From assembly GCF_013874595.1 (NCBI RefSeq), contig NZ_CP059431.1, forward strand, positions 1,736,001 to 1,800,000: a stretch of DNA of 64,000 nt. The letters are read 5' to 3'. Made by a program: the position numbers and the translations under genes. Of this stretch, positions 9,012 through 16,525 are shown piece after piece. Origin of the DNA: Flavobacterium sp. xlx-214. Its GTDB lineage: Bacteria > Bacteroidota > Bacteroidia > Flavobacteriales > Flavobacteriaceae. The notes under the pieces are model-generated. The model had not been told where the DNA came from and ran no database searches. It saw nothing but the letters and a program-made list of their open reading frames with translations. Positions within the stretch are counted from its first letter, which is position 1. The number at the start of each line of letters is the position of its first letter.

Positions 9012-9317
9012 TTATTTTTTCTTTTTAGCTGCAGCTTTAACAGGTGTGTTTACAGAACCATCTAAATCAGCACCAGCTTTAAATTTAACTACTTTTTTAG
9101 CAGCAATTTTAATAGCTTTTCCTGTTTGAGGGTTTCTACCTTCTCTTTCAGCTCTTTCAGAAACAGACCAAGATCCAAATCCTACTAAAGAAACTTTATC
9201 ACCTTTTTTTAAAGTACCTTCAACATTTTTTAAAAATGATTCTAAAGCTAATTTTGCAGCAGCTTTAGTAATTCCTGCATCTTCTGCAATTGCGTCAACT
9301 AATTGTGTTTTGTTCAT
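9012..9317 (-). CDS. hup: HU-family DNA-binding protein
   Basis: 101 residues. The HU/IHF core is complete: MNKTQLVDAIAEDAGITKAAAK helices, dimer core LKKGDKVSLVGFGSWSVSERA, then the DNA-bending beta-arm with the conserved Arg-Asn-Pro (GRNPQTGKAIKIAAKKVVKFKAG). A short basic extension (VKAAAKKKK) follows, longer than in E. coli HU (90 residues). Nucleoid-associated. It has its own promoter and terminator, so it is monocistronic. Confidence 0.97.
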   Translation of the reverse strand: MNKTQLVDAIAEDAGITKAAAKLALESFLKNVEGTLKKGDKVSLVGFGSWSVSERAEREGRNPQTGKAIKIAAKKVVKFKAGADLDGSVNTPVKAAAKKKK

Positions 9318-9352
9318 AATAATTTTTTTATTGAGTTAATCATTAACATATA

Positions 9353-9382
9353 CAAATTTAAAAGTTAAATTCAATTGTGCAA
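9353..9382 (-). promoter_or_regulatory. Promoter of hup
   Basis: On the minus strand a TAAATTTG -7 box (9353-9360) is preceded by TTG (9380-9382) with 19 bp between, fitting the Bacteroidota sigma consensus. It lies about 35 bp upstream of the start codon. Confidence 0.7.
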
Positions 9383-9433
9383 CTTTTTTTTAATAAAAAG
9401 TGTAAAAATATCAATAAAAATCCCCTTTTATGG

Positions 9434-10378
9434 TTAAATGCAGTGTGCTTTATCTGAAAATTGAATGCCATTTAACAATTCGCTTGCTTTCATTTTCTTT
9501 TTTCCAGGAAATTGCAGCGAGTTAATTTGAATAAAACCATCGATTGTAGCAATTGAAATTTCTTTTTTTGAGGTGATGAATTTACCTGGTGTTAATTCGT
9601 GCTTTTCAATAATATAAGTTACATCATGAATTTTCACATTCCATTCCATATCATTATCTACTACAATGGTATATGCTGATGGGTACGGATTTAAACCTCT
9701 AATATGATTGTAAACTGCTTTACTGTTTTGATTAAAGTTGATTTTGCAATTTTCTTTGTTTAATTTGTAAGCAGTTTTGGTTTCTTCGGCAGGTTGTGTT
9801 TGTGTTGTAACAGTTCCCTTTTCAATCATTTTAACGGTCTCTAAAACTGTCGATGCGCCTAAAACCATTAAACGGTCGTGTAATTCGCCGGCTGTTTCGG
9901 TAGGTTCAATATTGGTTTCTTTTTTAAGAATAATGGCACCTGTATCAATTTTTTCATCAATAAAAAAAGTAGAAACGCCTGTTTTTTCTTCTCCGTTAAT
10001 AATAGCCCAGTTTATTGGCGCAGCACCTCTGTAATCGGGTAATAAAGAAGCGTGTAGGTTAAAAGTGCCTAAAATTGGCATGTTCCAAACTACTTTAGGT
10101 AACATTCTAAAAGCTACAACTATTTGTAAATTTGCGTTAAGTGCTTTTAATTCTTCTAAAAATTCTTCAGATTTTAAATTGGTTGGCTGTAATACTTTTA
10201 AGTTTTTTTCTAAAGCGTATAATTTAACAGCCGATTGATTTAATTTTTGACCACGTCCTGCGGGTTTATCAGGTGCGGTTATAACTCCTGCAATTGTGTA
10301 GTTATTTGTATAAAGAGCGTCTAAAATTCCCACCGCAAAATCAGGTGTTCCCATAAAAACGATTCGTAAATTTTCCAT
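9434..10378 (-). CDS. fmt: Methionyl-tRNA formyltransferase
   Basis: Formylates Met-tRNA(fMet) from 10-formyl-THF for translation initiation. 314 residues, usual length. N-terminal IVFMGTPDFAVGILDAL, the catalytic formyltransferase core with NLHASLLPDYRGAAPINWAI (His in the active site) and FFIDEKIDTGAII, then the C-terminal tRNA-binding domain with GLNPYPSAYT. Its start codon overlaps the recQ stop by 1 bp, so the two are translationally coupled. This pairing with recQ rather than with def is a lineage arrangement. Confidence 0.97.
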   Translation of the reverse strand: MENLRIVFMGTPDFAVGILDALYTNNYTIAGVITAPDKPAGRGQKLNQSAVKLYALEKNLKVLQPTNLKSEEFLEELKALNANLQIVVAFRMLPKVVWNMPILGTFNLHASLLPDYRGAAPINWAIINGEEKTGVSTFFIDEKIDTGAIILKKETNIEPTETAGELHDRLMVLGASTVLETVKMIEKGTVTTQTQPAEETKTAYKLNKENCKINFNQNSKAVYNHIRGLNPYPSAYTIVVDNDMEWNVKIHDVTYIIEKHELTPGKFITSKKEISIATIDGFIQINSLQFPGKKKMKASELLNGIQFSDKAHCI

Positions 10379-12270
10379 TATATTCTTATATAAGTTGCAT
10401 TTTGGTAAAGGTATTGATTTTCTTCAATCAATTCTTGTAAAGCCTGCGTTAAAGAAGGAATTTTATCAAAATAAAGTTCCTTTAAATTAAAAAGTGATAA
10501 GGTGTGGTTTTTAGGATGTTGCAATAAGGTTTCCTTGATAATTTTTACCGTGTTAACTTGCTGCGATTTGTTTTGAATACAAGTAGAACATTTACCACAG
10601 TTTTTATTATAGTTTTCATCAAAATAGTTTAAAAGCAAGATGTTTTTGCATGTTTGCGTGTTGGTAACATAGTGCATTATGGCTTTAAATTGTTGCTTTT
10701 TTATAGCGTTGTGTTGTATTAAATTTTTAGCCACTCTGTTTATGGTAATATCGTCTTCACGTACCTCATAAAGAACAACAGTAGTATCATTTGGAGCCTG
10801 AGAAAAAGTACATACCCCTTGTAATACCCAACTTTGTATGGTTTCTATAATTTTAGTTTCGGGCATTTTAGTGTGCTTTGATAGTTTTGTAATATCAATT
10901 GCTGTTTCTATTTCATGTATTCCTTGATAATGGTGTAATATGCTTAAAAATAAAATTTCATCTAAAGAATGATTTGAAAAATAGGCAATAGCACTTTCTG
11001 ATGATATAATAAAATGTAAATAGCTTTTGTATTGAAACGATTGCTGAAACGAAATGATGGATTGACGATCTAAAAATTCAAATGCTTGAAAGGTTTTGCT
11101 TACAGGTAGATTGTATTTTTCGCAAAAATCTTTAAAATTAAAGCGTATGGTTTCATTAAAACCTTCGCCATAAGCAATTTGATGATGGTTTACAAAACGT
11201 TTGTAAATTAGCTTGATAAAATCGACATCTAAAATGTTTTGCTCGTGAAAATTAGTTGTTTCATTTATACTTTGCTGATTTAGTAATAAGGTTGCAAACG
11301 CTTTTTCACCATCACGACCCGCTCTTCCTGCTTCTTGATAATAACTTTCTAAATTATCTGGTATATGTAAATGAATTACGTTGCGTACATTGGGTTTGTC
11401 AATTCCCATTCCAAAAGCATTTGTAGCAACCATAATAGTGGTATCATCATTTATCCAAGCATTTAACTTGTCTTTCTTAGATTTGTAATCTAAACCACCA
11501 TGAAAAAAATCGGCAGATAAACCGTACGATTTTAAATTTTTAGCTACATCAACAGTCGCTTTTCTACTCTTTACATAAATAATGGCAGGTGCTGTGTTTT
11601 TTTTAACTATTTGATATAGAATTTCTTCTGTGTTTTGTTTGAAATAAACACCGTAATAAAGCTCATCTCTTACAAATGATTTTTTTAATATTTTGGGTTG
11701 ATTTAAATGGCAAAGTGTAATAATATCTTCTTGTACGCGGTTGTTGGCAGAAGCTGTTAAAGCAATGAACGGTACAGTAGGCAGCCATTCTTTTAACGAA
11801 CCAATTTGCAAATAGGCTGGTCTAAAATCGTGTCCCCATTGCGATACACAATGTGCTTCGTCAATAGCTACTAAATTAATAGGAAGTTGTATTAATCTGC
11901 TAATAATCCATTCGTTTTTTAATCGCTCTGGAGCTAGGTAAAGAAATTTGTAATTACCATACAAACAATTATCAAACAAGTTAGAAATTTCATCAACTGA
12001 TAGGTTTCCTGTTATAGCAAGCGCTTTAATATTGCGGTCTTTTAACTGATTAACCTGATCTTCAATTAAGGCAATTAAAGGCGATATTACCAAACAAATA
12101 CCATTGTTTAGCAAAGCAGGAATTTGAAAACAAATACTTTTACCGCCACCTGTAGGCAATAATGCTAAAGTATCATTGCCTTGTAAAACCGATTCTATTA
12201 TTTGCTCTTGAGGATGTTTAAAAGCATCGTGCCCCCAATATTTTTTTAAAATGTGCTGTGCCTCAAACAA
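10378..12270 (-). CDS. recQ: RecQ-family ATP-dependent DNA helicase
   Basis: 3'-5' superfamily 2 helicase, 630 residues. Motifs in order: I LLPTGGGKSICFQ, II AIDEAHCVSQWGHDFRPAY (DEAH plus the aromatic-rich loop), III ALTASA, then the second RecA domain with IIYVKSRK, VATNAFGMGIDKPNV and motif VI YYQEAGRAGRDG. A zinc-binding region near the C-terminus shows CKN...NCGKCSTC. No HRDC domain follows the winged-helix part, so this is a short RecQ form; Bacteroidota often encode more than one RecQ. First or second gene of a recQ-fmt transcript. Confidence 0.95.
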   Translation of the reverse strand: MFEAQHILKKYWGHDAFKHPQEQIIESVLQGNDTLALLPTGGGKSICFQIPALLNNGICLVISPLIALIEDQVNQLKDRNIKALAITGNLSVDEISNLFDNCLYGNYKFLYLAPERLKNEWIISRLIQLPINLVAIDEAHCVSQWGHDFRPAYLQIGSLKEWLPTVPFIALTASANNRVQEDIITLCHLNQPKILKKSFVRDELYYGVYFKQNTEEILYQIVKKNTAPAIIYVKSRKATVDVAKNLKSYGLSADFFHGGLDYKSKKDKLNAWINDDTTIMVATNAFGMGIDKPNVRNVIHLHIPDNLESYYQEAGRAGRDGEKAFATLLLNQQSINETTNFHEQNILDVDFIKLIYKRFVNHHQIAYGEGFNETIRFNFKDFCEKYNLPVSKTFQAFEFLDRQSIISFQQSFQYKSYLHFIISSESAIAYFSNHSLDEILFLSILHHYQGIHEIETAIDITKLSKHTKMPETKIIETIQSWVLQGVCTFSQAPNDTTVVLYEVREDDITINRVAKNLIQHNAIKKQQFKAIMHYVTNTQTCKNILLLNYFDENYNKNCGKCSTCIQNKSQQVNTVKIIKETLLQHPKNHTLSLFNLKELYFDKIPSLTQALQELIEENQYLYQNATYIRI

Positions 12271-12302
12271 AACGTAGTTTTTTGTTCTAATTTAAAGAAA
12301 AA

Positions 12303-12836
12303 TTAAATATTATTCAAAATAAATTGAATTCTATTTTCTAAGTTTTCTTTAGGTACTTCAAACAAAGTGTACCCATAATTTTGATACGTTTCTACTAAAT
12401 GGTTGTGTATTAGTTTTGCTTGTTCAAAGTTTTCATAACGCTCATTATCACTTACATAAATGTCTTGCCAGGGTGGCATAATAAAAATTTTGGTGTAAAT
12501 GTGTTTTTTACAAGCATCATCAAAAGCAGTAGGGTAGGTGTCGCCAATATAATGCATATATGCTAAAACATCTGGTATGCCACGGTCTAAAAAAACCAAA
12601 GCGCTATCATCATTTATAGCATCGGTAAATTGTTTTACGCGCCCTTCTAAAAGTAATTCGCTAAATAATAATGGTTCTTTTAAAAATAACTGATCAACGC
12701 CTCTTTTCTGTGCTTCTAAAGTAACTTGTCTAGATATTTCTGGGTAACACGTATATCCTTTATTTGCTAAACCTTCTATAACAGTGGTTTTACCAGAACC
12801 TGGTCCACCAATCAGTAAAATTATTTTTTTATCCAC
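12303..12836 (-). CDS. P-loop ATPase, NadR-like/AAA_28 type
   Basis: 177 residues with Walker A GGPGSGKTT at residues 9-17, a YPEISRQVTLEAQKRG segment and a Walker B-like VFLDRGIPDVLAYMHYIGD, as in NadR-type kinase domains and AAA_28 proteins. Probably a small-molecule or nucleotide kinase; substrate unknown. It lies 32 bp upstream of recQ in the same direction and may head that operon, but no functional link is evident. Confidence 0.85.
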   Translation of the reverse strand: MDKKIILLIGGPGSGKTTVIEGLANKGYTCYPEISRQVTLEAQKRGVDQLFLKEPLLFSELLLEGRVKQFTDAINDDSALVFLDRGIPDVLAYMHYIGDTYPTAFDDACKKHIYTKIFIMPPWQDIYVSDNERYENFEQAKLIHNHLVETYQNYGYTLFEVPKENLENRIQFILNNI

Positions 12837-12953
12837 TTTTTAAAATCAAAATGCAAATTTAAAAAATATATCAAAAACTAAGCTTTAATTAACAAACGAT
12901 TATATGTATATTTATGCAATTGTAATGTATATTTGTACTAATTTTTTTAAGTT

Positions 12954-13241
12954 ATGAATCAGAAATCAGAAGAATTTTATACGCGTTTAAAAACCGAACT
13001 AGAAAACACAACTAAAGTATGGCCTGCAGAGTATTTATATAAATTTATTGTACCTGCTGATGAGGCTAAAGTTGCCCAAGTAGAGAAAACTTTTAACAAT
13101 TTGGGAGCAATTATTAGCACAAAAAAATCTAAAAACGGAAACTTTACTAGTATTTCAATAAATGTTGTAATGAAAGATGCAGATGCAATTATTGATAAAT
13201 ACAAAGAGGTTTCAACTATAGAAGGAATTATTTCCTTATAA
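12954..13241 (+). CDS. DUF493 family protein (YbeD-like)
   Basis: 95 residues with a small alpha/beta ACT-like fold predicted from VWPAEYLYKFIVPADEAKVAQVEK and the SKNGNFTSISINVVMKDADAIIDKYKEVSTIEGIISL half. The family is thought regulatory, without proven ligand. A TATATTTG -7 box (12928-12935) precedes it. First gene of a tight DUF493-DUF4290-murA run: 12 bp to the next gene. Confidence 0.88.
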   Translation: MNQKSEEFYTRLKTELENTTKVWPAEYLYKFIVPADEAKVAQVEKTFNNLGAIISTKKSKNGNFTSISINVVMKDADAIIDKYKEVSTIEGIISL

Positions 13242-13253
13242 TTACCAAAATTT

Positions 13254-14093
13254 ATGAATTTTAAACCACACGAGGCTATTAGTCAGTTAGAATATAACAC
13301 CGATCGTAAAGATTTGGTCATACCTGAATATGGCAGGCATTTGCAAAAATTAATAGATCAAGTTATTGTAATTAAAGATAGAGACGAGCGTAATAAAGCG
13401 GCGCGTAATGTAATTGATATTATGGGTACTATTAACCCACATTTACGTGATGTGCTTGATTTTCAACATAAATTATGGGATCAGCTTTTTAAAATGTCTC
13501 GTTTTGAATTAGATGTTGATTCGCCTTATCCTAAGCCAAATCCCGATTTAAACAAAAACGCACCTATTTTAATTACTTATCCTGCCAACAATCACAAATA
13601 TCGTTTTTACGGTACCAACATTGTTGATATGATTCACGAAGCTATTTCTTGGGAAGAAGGGGAGAAAAAAGATGCTTTAATTATGGTTATTGCCAACCAT
13701 ATGAAAAAAAGTTATTTAAATTGGAATAAAGATACGGTTGATGATGAGGTTATTTTTAATCATTTATTAGAATTATCAAACGGAAAAATTAATTTGTTAA
13801 AGAAGGATGAAGAACTGAACTCTAGAAACAATTTAATGAAACAAAATTCAACTAATAAGAATAATTCGTTTCAAAATCGTCCTAACAACAATAACCAACA
13901 AAAAAACAATTCTTTTCAAAATCGCAATAATAACAATGCGTCCAATAATAATGGCAATAGCCAAAAAAGCAATGCATCGTCTAATCAAAACAACAATCAA
14001 AAGCGTTTTGTAAAAAAGAATAACAATAATAATCCTAATAACGGAAACGGAAATAATAATTTACCTAAAAACCAAAATAGAAAAACAAATTAA
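13254..14093 (+). CDS. DUF4290 protein with Asn-rich tail
   Basis: 279 residues. Residues 1 to about 180 form the Bacteroidota DUF4290 domain (YGRHLQKLIDQVIVI, RNKAARNVIDIMGTINPHLRD, FQHKLWDQLFKMS, HMKKSYLNWNKDTV). From about residue 185 to the end the sequence is low complexity, dominated by Asn, Gln, Ser and Lys (blocks of NNNN), probably disordered. The TAATG overlap with murA couples the two genes, pointing to a role near peptidoglycan precursor synthesis or cell division; this is inference from context only. Confidence 0.9.
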   Translation: MNFKPHEAISQLEYNTDRKDLVIPEYGRHLQKLIDQVIVIKDRDERNKAARNVIDIMGTINPHLRDVLDFQHKLWDQLFKMSRFELDVDSPYPKPNPDLNKNAPILITYPANNHKYRFYGTNIVDMIHEAISWEEGEKKDALIMVIANHMKKSYLNWNKDTVDDEVIFNHLLELSNGKINLLKKDEELNSRNNLMKQNSTNKNNSFQNRPNNNNQQKNNSFQNRNNNNASNNNGNSQKSNASSNQNNNQKRFVKKNNNNNPNNGNGNNNLPKNQNRKTN

Positions 14094-15409
14094 TGGGAAT
14101 TTTTAAAATAGAAGGCGGACATCCATTAAAAGGTGATGTGCAACCGCAAGGTGCTAAAAATGAAGCATTACAGATTTTATGTGCAGTTCTGCTTACCGAT
14201 GAAAAAGTAACAATAGCCAATATTCCCGATATTATTGATGTAAACAAATTAATATGTTTGTTGGGTAATTTAGGTGTTGCAATAGAGAAAATTAATCGTA
14301 ATACTTATACGTTTCAATCAAACAAACTTAATTTATCTTATTTAGAATCAGAGCAATTTCGTGAAGAAGGAAAATCATTACGTGGTTCTATTATGATTGT
14401 TGGACCTTTATTGGCGCGTTTTGGTAAAGGATACATTCCTAAACCAGGTGGCGATAAAATTGGTCGTAGACGTTTAGATACACACTTTGAAGGTTTCATT
14501 AATTTGGGAGCTAAATTTAGATACAACCGCGAAGAATATTTTTATGGTGTTGAAGCTCCAAACGGTTTAACAGGTGCTTATATGTTATTAGATGAAGCAT
14601 CGGTAACAGGTACAGCTAACATTGTTATGGCAGCCGTTTTGGCAAAAGGCACCACTACTATTTACAATGCAGCTTGTGAGCCTTATTTACAGCAGCTTTG
14701 TAAAATGTTAAATGCTATGGGCGCTAAAATTTCTGGTGTAGGATCAAACCTTTTAACTATTGAAGGAGTTGAAGTTTTACATGGTTGTGAGCATACTATT
14801 TTACCTGATATGATTGAAATTGGTTCTTGGATTGGTCTTGCAGCTATGACAAGAAGTGAAATTACTATTAAAAATGTAAGTTGGGAGAATTTAGGATTAA
14901 TACCATCGGCTTTTAGAAAATTAGGAATTACTATTGAAAAAGTAAACGATGATATTTACATTCCTGCGCACACCAATGGTTATGAAATAAAAAACGATAT
15001 TGATGGTTCTATTTTAACTATTGCAGATGCGCCTTGGCCAGGTTTAACGCCTGATTTGTTGAGTATTTTCTTAGTTGTTGCGGCACAAGCACGTGGAGAA
15101 GTATTGATTCATCAAAAAATGTTTGAATCGCGTTTGTTTTTCGTAGATAAATTAATTGATATGGGTGCTAAAATTATTCTTTGTGATCCGCACAGAGCCG
15201 TAATTATAGGTCACGATTTTAAATCGCAATTAAAAGCAACCAAAATGTCATCTCCAGATATTCGTGCTGGTATTTCATTATTAATAGCTGCTTTATCTGC
15301 AAAAGGAACCAGCGTGATACAAAATATTGATCAAATTGATCGTGGATATGAAAATATTGATGAACGTTTAAGAGCTTTAGGAGCCAAAATTGAGCGTGTT
15401 GAATCATAA
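14093..15409 (+). CDS. murA: UDP-N-acetylglucosamine 1-carboxyvinyltransferase
   Basis: First committed step of peptidoglycan synthesis: transfers enolpyruvate from PEP to UDP-GlcNAc in the cytosol. 438 residues with the two-domain EPSP-synthase-like fold; N-terminal GGHPLKGDVQPQGAKNEAL supplies the UDP-GlcNAc site, and TSPDIRAGISLLIAALSA-like and GYENIDERLRALGA segments close the fold. In the flexible loop the sequence is PGGDKIGRRRLDTH (residues 118-131): Asp121 stands where E. coli has catalytic Cys115. That change is known in other bacteria to make MurA insensitive to fosfomycin. Translationally coupled to the DUF4290 gene, terminator follows. Confidence 0.97.
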   Translation: MGIFKIEGGHPLKGDVQPQGAKNEALQILCAVLLTDEKVTIANIPDIIDVNKLICLLGNLGVAIEKINRNTYTFQSNKLNLSYLESEQFREEGKSLRGSIMIVGPLLARFGKGYIPKPGGDKIGRRRLDTHFEGFINLGAKFRYNREEYFYGVEAPNGLTGAYMLLDEASVTGTANIVMAAVLAKGTTTIYNAACEPYLQQLCKMLNAMGAKISGVGSNLLTIEGVEVLHGCEHTILPDMIEIGSWIGLAAMTRSEITIKNVSWENLGLIPSAFRKLGITIEKVNDDIYIPAHTNGYEIKNDIDGSILTIADAPWPGLTPDLLSIFLVVAAQARGEVLIHQKMFESRLFFVDKLIDMGAKIILCDPHRAVIIGHDFKSQLKATKMSSPDIRAGISLLIAALSAKGTSVIQNIDQIDRGYENIDERLRALGAKIERVES

Positions 15410-15415
15410 AAATAG

Positions 15416-15447
15416 AAAGAGTCTTATAAAAAAAGACTCTTTTTTTG
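15416..15447 (+). terminator. Rho-independent terminator of murA operon
   Basis: AAAGAGTCTT...AAGACTCTTT hairpin followed by a T run, 6 bp past the murA stop. Confidence 0.9.
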
Positions 15448-15508
15448 TTTTTAACCTCTTGAAAATGAGTTTTGGTGCAAAAATTATTACGAGGGATTAA
15501 AAATTTCG

Positions 15509-15539
15509 TTTGCTAATTAAAAATTAATGTAGATATTTG
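15509..15539 (+). promoter_or_regulatory. Candidate distal promoter of the tRNA-Glu operon
   Basis: TTTG (15509-15512) and GATATTTG (15532-15539) spaced by 19 bp. The -7 box deviates from TAnnTTTG at the first base, but ATATTTGCACTCG continues identically to the tRNA-His promoter region on the other strand, which supports a stable-RNA promoter. Confidence 0.5.
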
Positions 15540-15598
15540 CACTCGCAAAGAACAAATGAACTCTTGTGTTTATAGAGTTTAATTTTTTTTAAAAATAC

Positions 15599-15629
15599 CT
15601 TGCAGTATTAAAATAAAAATGTAATTTTG
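15599..15629 (+). promoter_or_regulatory. Proximal promoter of the tRNA-Glu operon
   Basis: CTTG (15599-15602) and TAATTTTG (15622-15629) spaced by 19 bp, 22 bp before the first tRNA-Glu. The following bases CAACCGCTTAA are shared with the promoter of the six-tRNA operon. Confidence 0.65.
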
Positions 15630-15651
15630 CAACCGCTTAAGTAAAGCATTT

Positions 15652-15723
15652 GGTCCGTTCGTCTAGGGGTTAGGACGCCAGGTTTTCATCCTGGTAACAG
15701 GGGTTCGATTCCCCTACGGACTA
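15652..15723 (+). tRNA. tRNA-Glu (TTC), copy 1
   Basis: 72 nt. Acceptor GGTCCGT/ACGGACT, anticodon stem CCAGG/CCTGG with loop TTTTCAT (anticodon TTC), TTCGATT T-loop. CCA not encoded. Differs from copies 2-4 in the acceptor, D- and T-arm bases. Confidence 0.97.
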
Positions 15724-15752
15724 CAAGGTTTCCATCAAACCTAAAAAACGAT

Positions 15753-15824
15753 GGCCCGTTCGTCTATCGGTTAGGACGCCAGGTTTTCATCCTGGTAAGA
15801 AGGGTTCGATTCCCTTACGGGCTA
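15753..15824 (+). tRNA. tRNA-Glu (TTC), copy 2
   Basis: 72 nt, acceptor GGCCCGT/ACGGGCT, anticodon TTC in the TTTTCAT loop. CCA not encoded. Confidence 0.97.
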
Positions 15825-15853
15825 CAAGGTTTCCATCAAACCTAAAAAGCGAT

Positions 15854-15925
15854 GGCCCGTTCGTCTATCGGTTAGGACGCCAGGTTTTCATCCTGGTAAG
15901 AAGGGTTCGATTCCCTTACGGGCTA
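15854..15925 (+). tRNA. tRNA-Glu (TTC), copy 3
   Basis: 72 nt, identical to copy 2. Anticodon TTC. Confidence 0.97.
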
Positions 15926-15954
15926 CAAGGTTTCCATCAAACCTAAAAAACGAT

Positions 15955-16026
15955 GGCCCGTTCGTCTATCGGTTAGGACGCCAGGTTTTCATCCTGGTAA
16001 GAAGGGTTCGATTCCCTTACGGGCTA
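15955..16026 (+). tRNA. tRNA-Glu (TTC), copy 4
   Basis: 72 nt, identical to copies 2 and 3. The sequence after it (TATTAGTTG) departs from the spacer repeat, ending the array. Confidence 0.97.
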
Positions 16027-16083
16027 CTATTAGTTGTAAATTAGTTTTATAAAATACGGGTTAGTGTCTCAATCTTTATTTTA

Positions 16084-16139
16084 TTAGTTAAAACCAAAGT
16101 GATTTTATAAATTGTGGGAGGTTTTTCTTTTTTAACTAA
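16084..16139 (+). promoter_or_regulatory. Possible rpsT leader structure
   Basis: TTAGTTAAAA (16084-16093) can pair with TTTTAACTAA (16130-16139), while the overlapping AAAACC can instead pair with GGTTTT (from 16120). These two helices exclude each other and lie 39 bp upstream of the S20 start. Function is speculative; r-protein leaders of this kind exist elsewhere. Confidence 0.3.
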
Positions 16140-16177
16140 AAGTTTTATAATAATTATACAATTAAAAAGATTAAAAA

Positions 16178-16429
16178 ATGGCAAATCACAAGTCAGCTTT
16201 AAAAAGAATTAGAAGCAACGAAAAAAAGAGAGTGTTAAACAAATATCAACACAAAACAACACGTAACGCAATTAAAGCATTACGTTTGATTGAAGAGAAA
16301 ACAGAAGCTGCTGCAAAATTAGTAGTTGTTAGCTCAATGATTGATAAGTTAGCAAAAAAGAATATTATTCACTCTAACAAAGCAGCTAATTTAAAATCTA
16401 AATTAACAAAACACGTTAACGCACTTTAA
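16178..16429 (+). CDS. rpsT: 30S ribosomal protein S20
   Basis: 83 residues, Lys-rich and fully helical as in the S20 family: MANHKSALKRIRSNEKKRVLN at the N-terminus, KTTRNAIKALRL in the middle and HSNKAANLKSKLTKHVNAL at the end. Binds 16S rRNA in the small-subunit body. Monocistronic between the tRNA-Glu array and typA, with its own terminator and a leader of up to 150 nt after the last tRNA. Confidence 0.97.
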   Translation: MANHKSALKRIRSNEKKRVLNKYQHKTTRNAIKALRLIEEKTEAAAKLVVVSSMIDKLAKKNIIHSNKAANLKSKLTKHVNAL

Positions 16430-16458
16430 TTCGTTAATGTTTAGATAATAGAACACTT

Positions 16459-16483
16459 AAGCTCTCCTTAACGAGGGCTTTTT
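16459..16483 (+). terminator. Rho-independent terminator of rpsT
   Basis: AAGCTCTC-cttaac-GAGGGCTT (one G-U pair) followed by TTTTTG. Its T tract overlaps the GTG that would be an alternative typA start, arguing against that start. Confidence 0.8.
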
Positions 16484-16525
16484 GTGGTTTTTACTGTTAT
16501 CTATACATATAAGAAACCATATTTT

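Larger units (their letters stand above)
15652..16026 (+). repeat. 101-bp tandem array of tRNA-Glu genes
   Basis: Four tRNA-Glu genes start at 15652, 15753, 15854 and 15955, an exact 101-bp period. The three 29-bp spacers are nearly identical (one A/G difference) and each carries the hairpin AGGTTT-ccatc-AAACCT (15726-15742, 15827-15843, 15928-15944), probably a processing structure between tRNAs. Confidence 0.95.

Noticed and set aside
15652..16026. Short regularly spaced repeats resembling a CRISPR array
   Set aside because: The repeated units are complete tRNA-Glu genes with 29-bp spacers that are themselves identical, not diverse spacers.
16484..16525. GTG start giving typA 14 extra residues
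   Set aside because: It lies in the T tract of the rpsT terminator, and conserved TypA proteins begin [18 protein letters not shown] as found at 16526.
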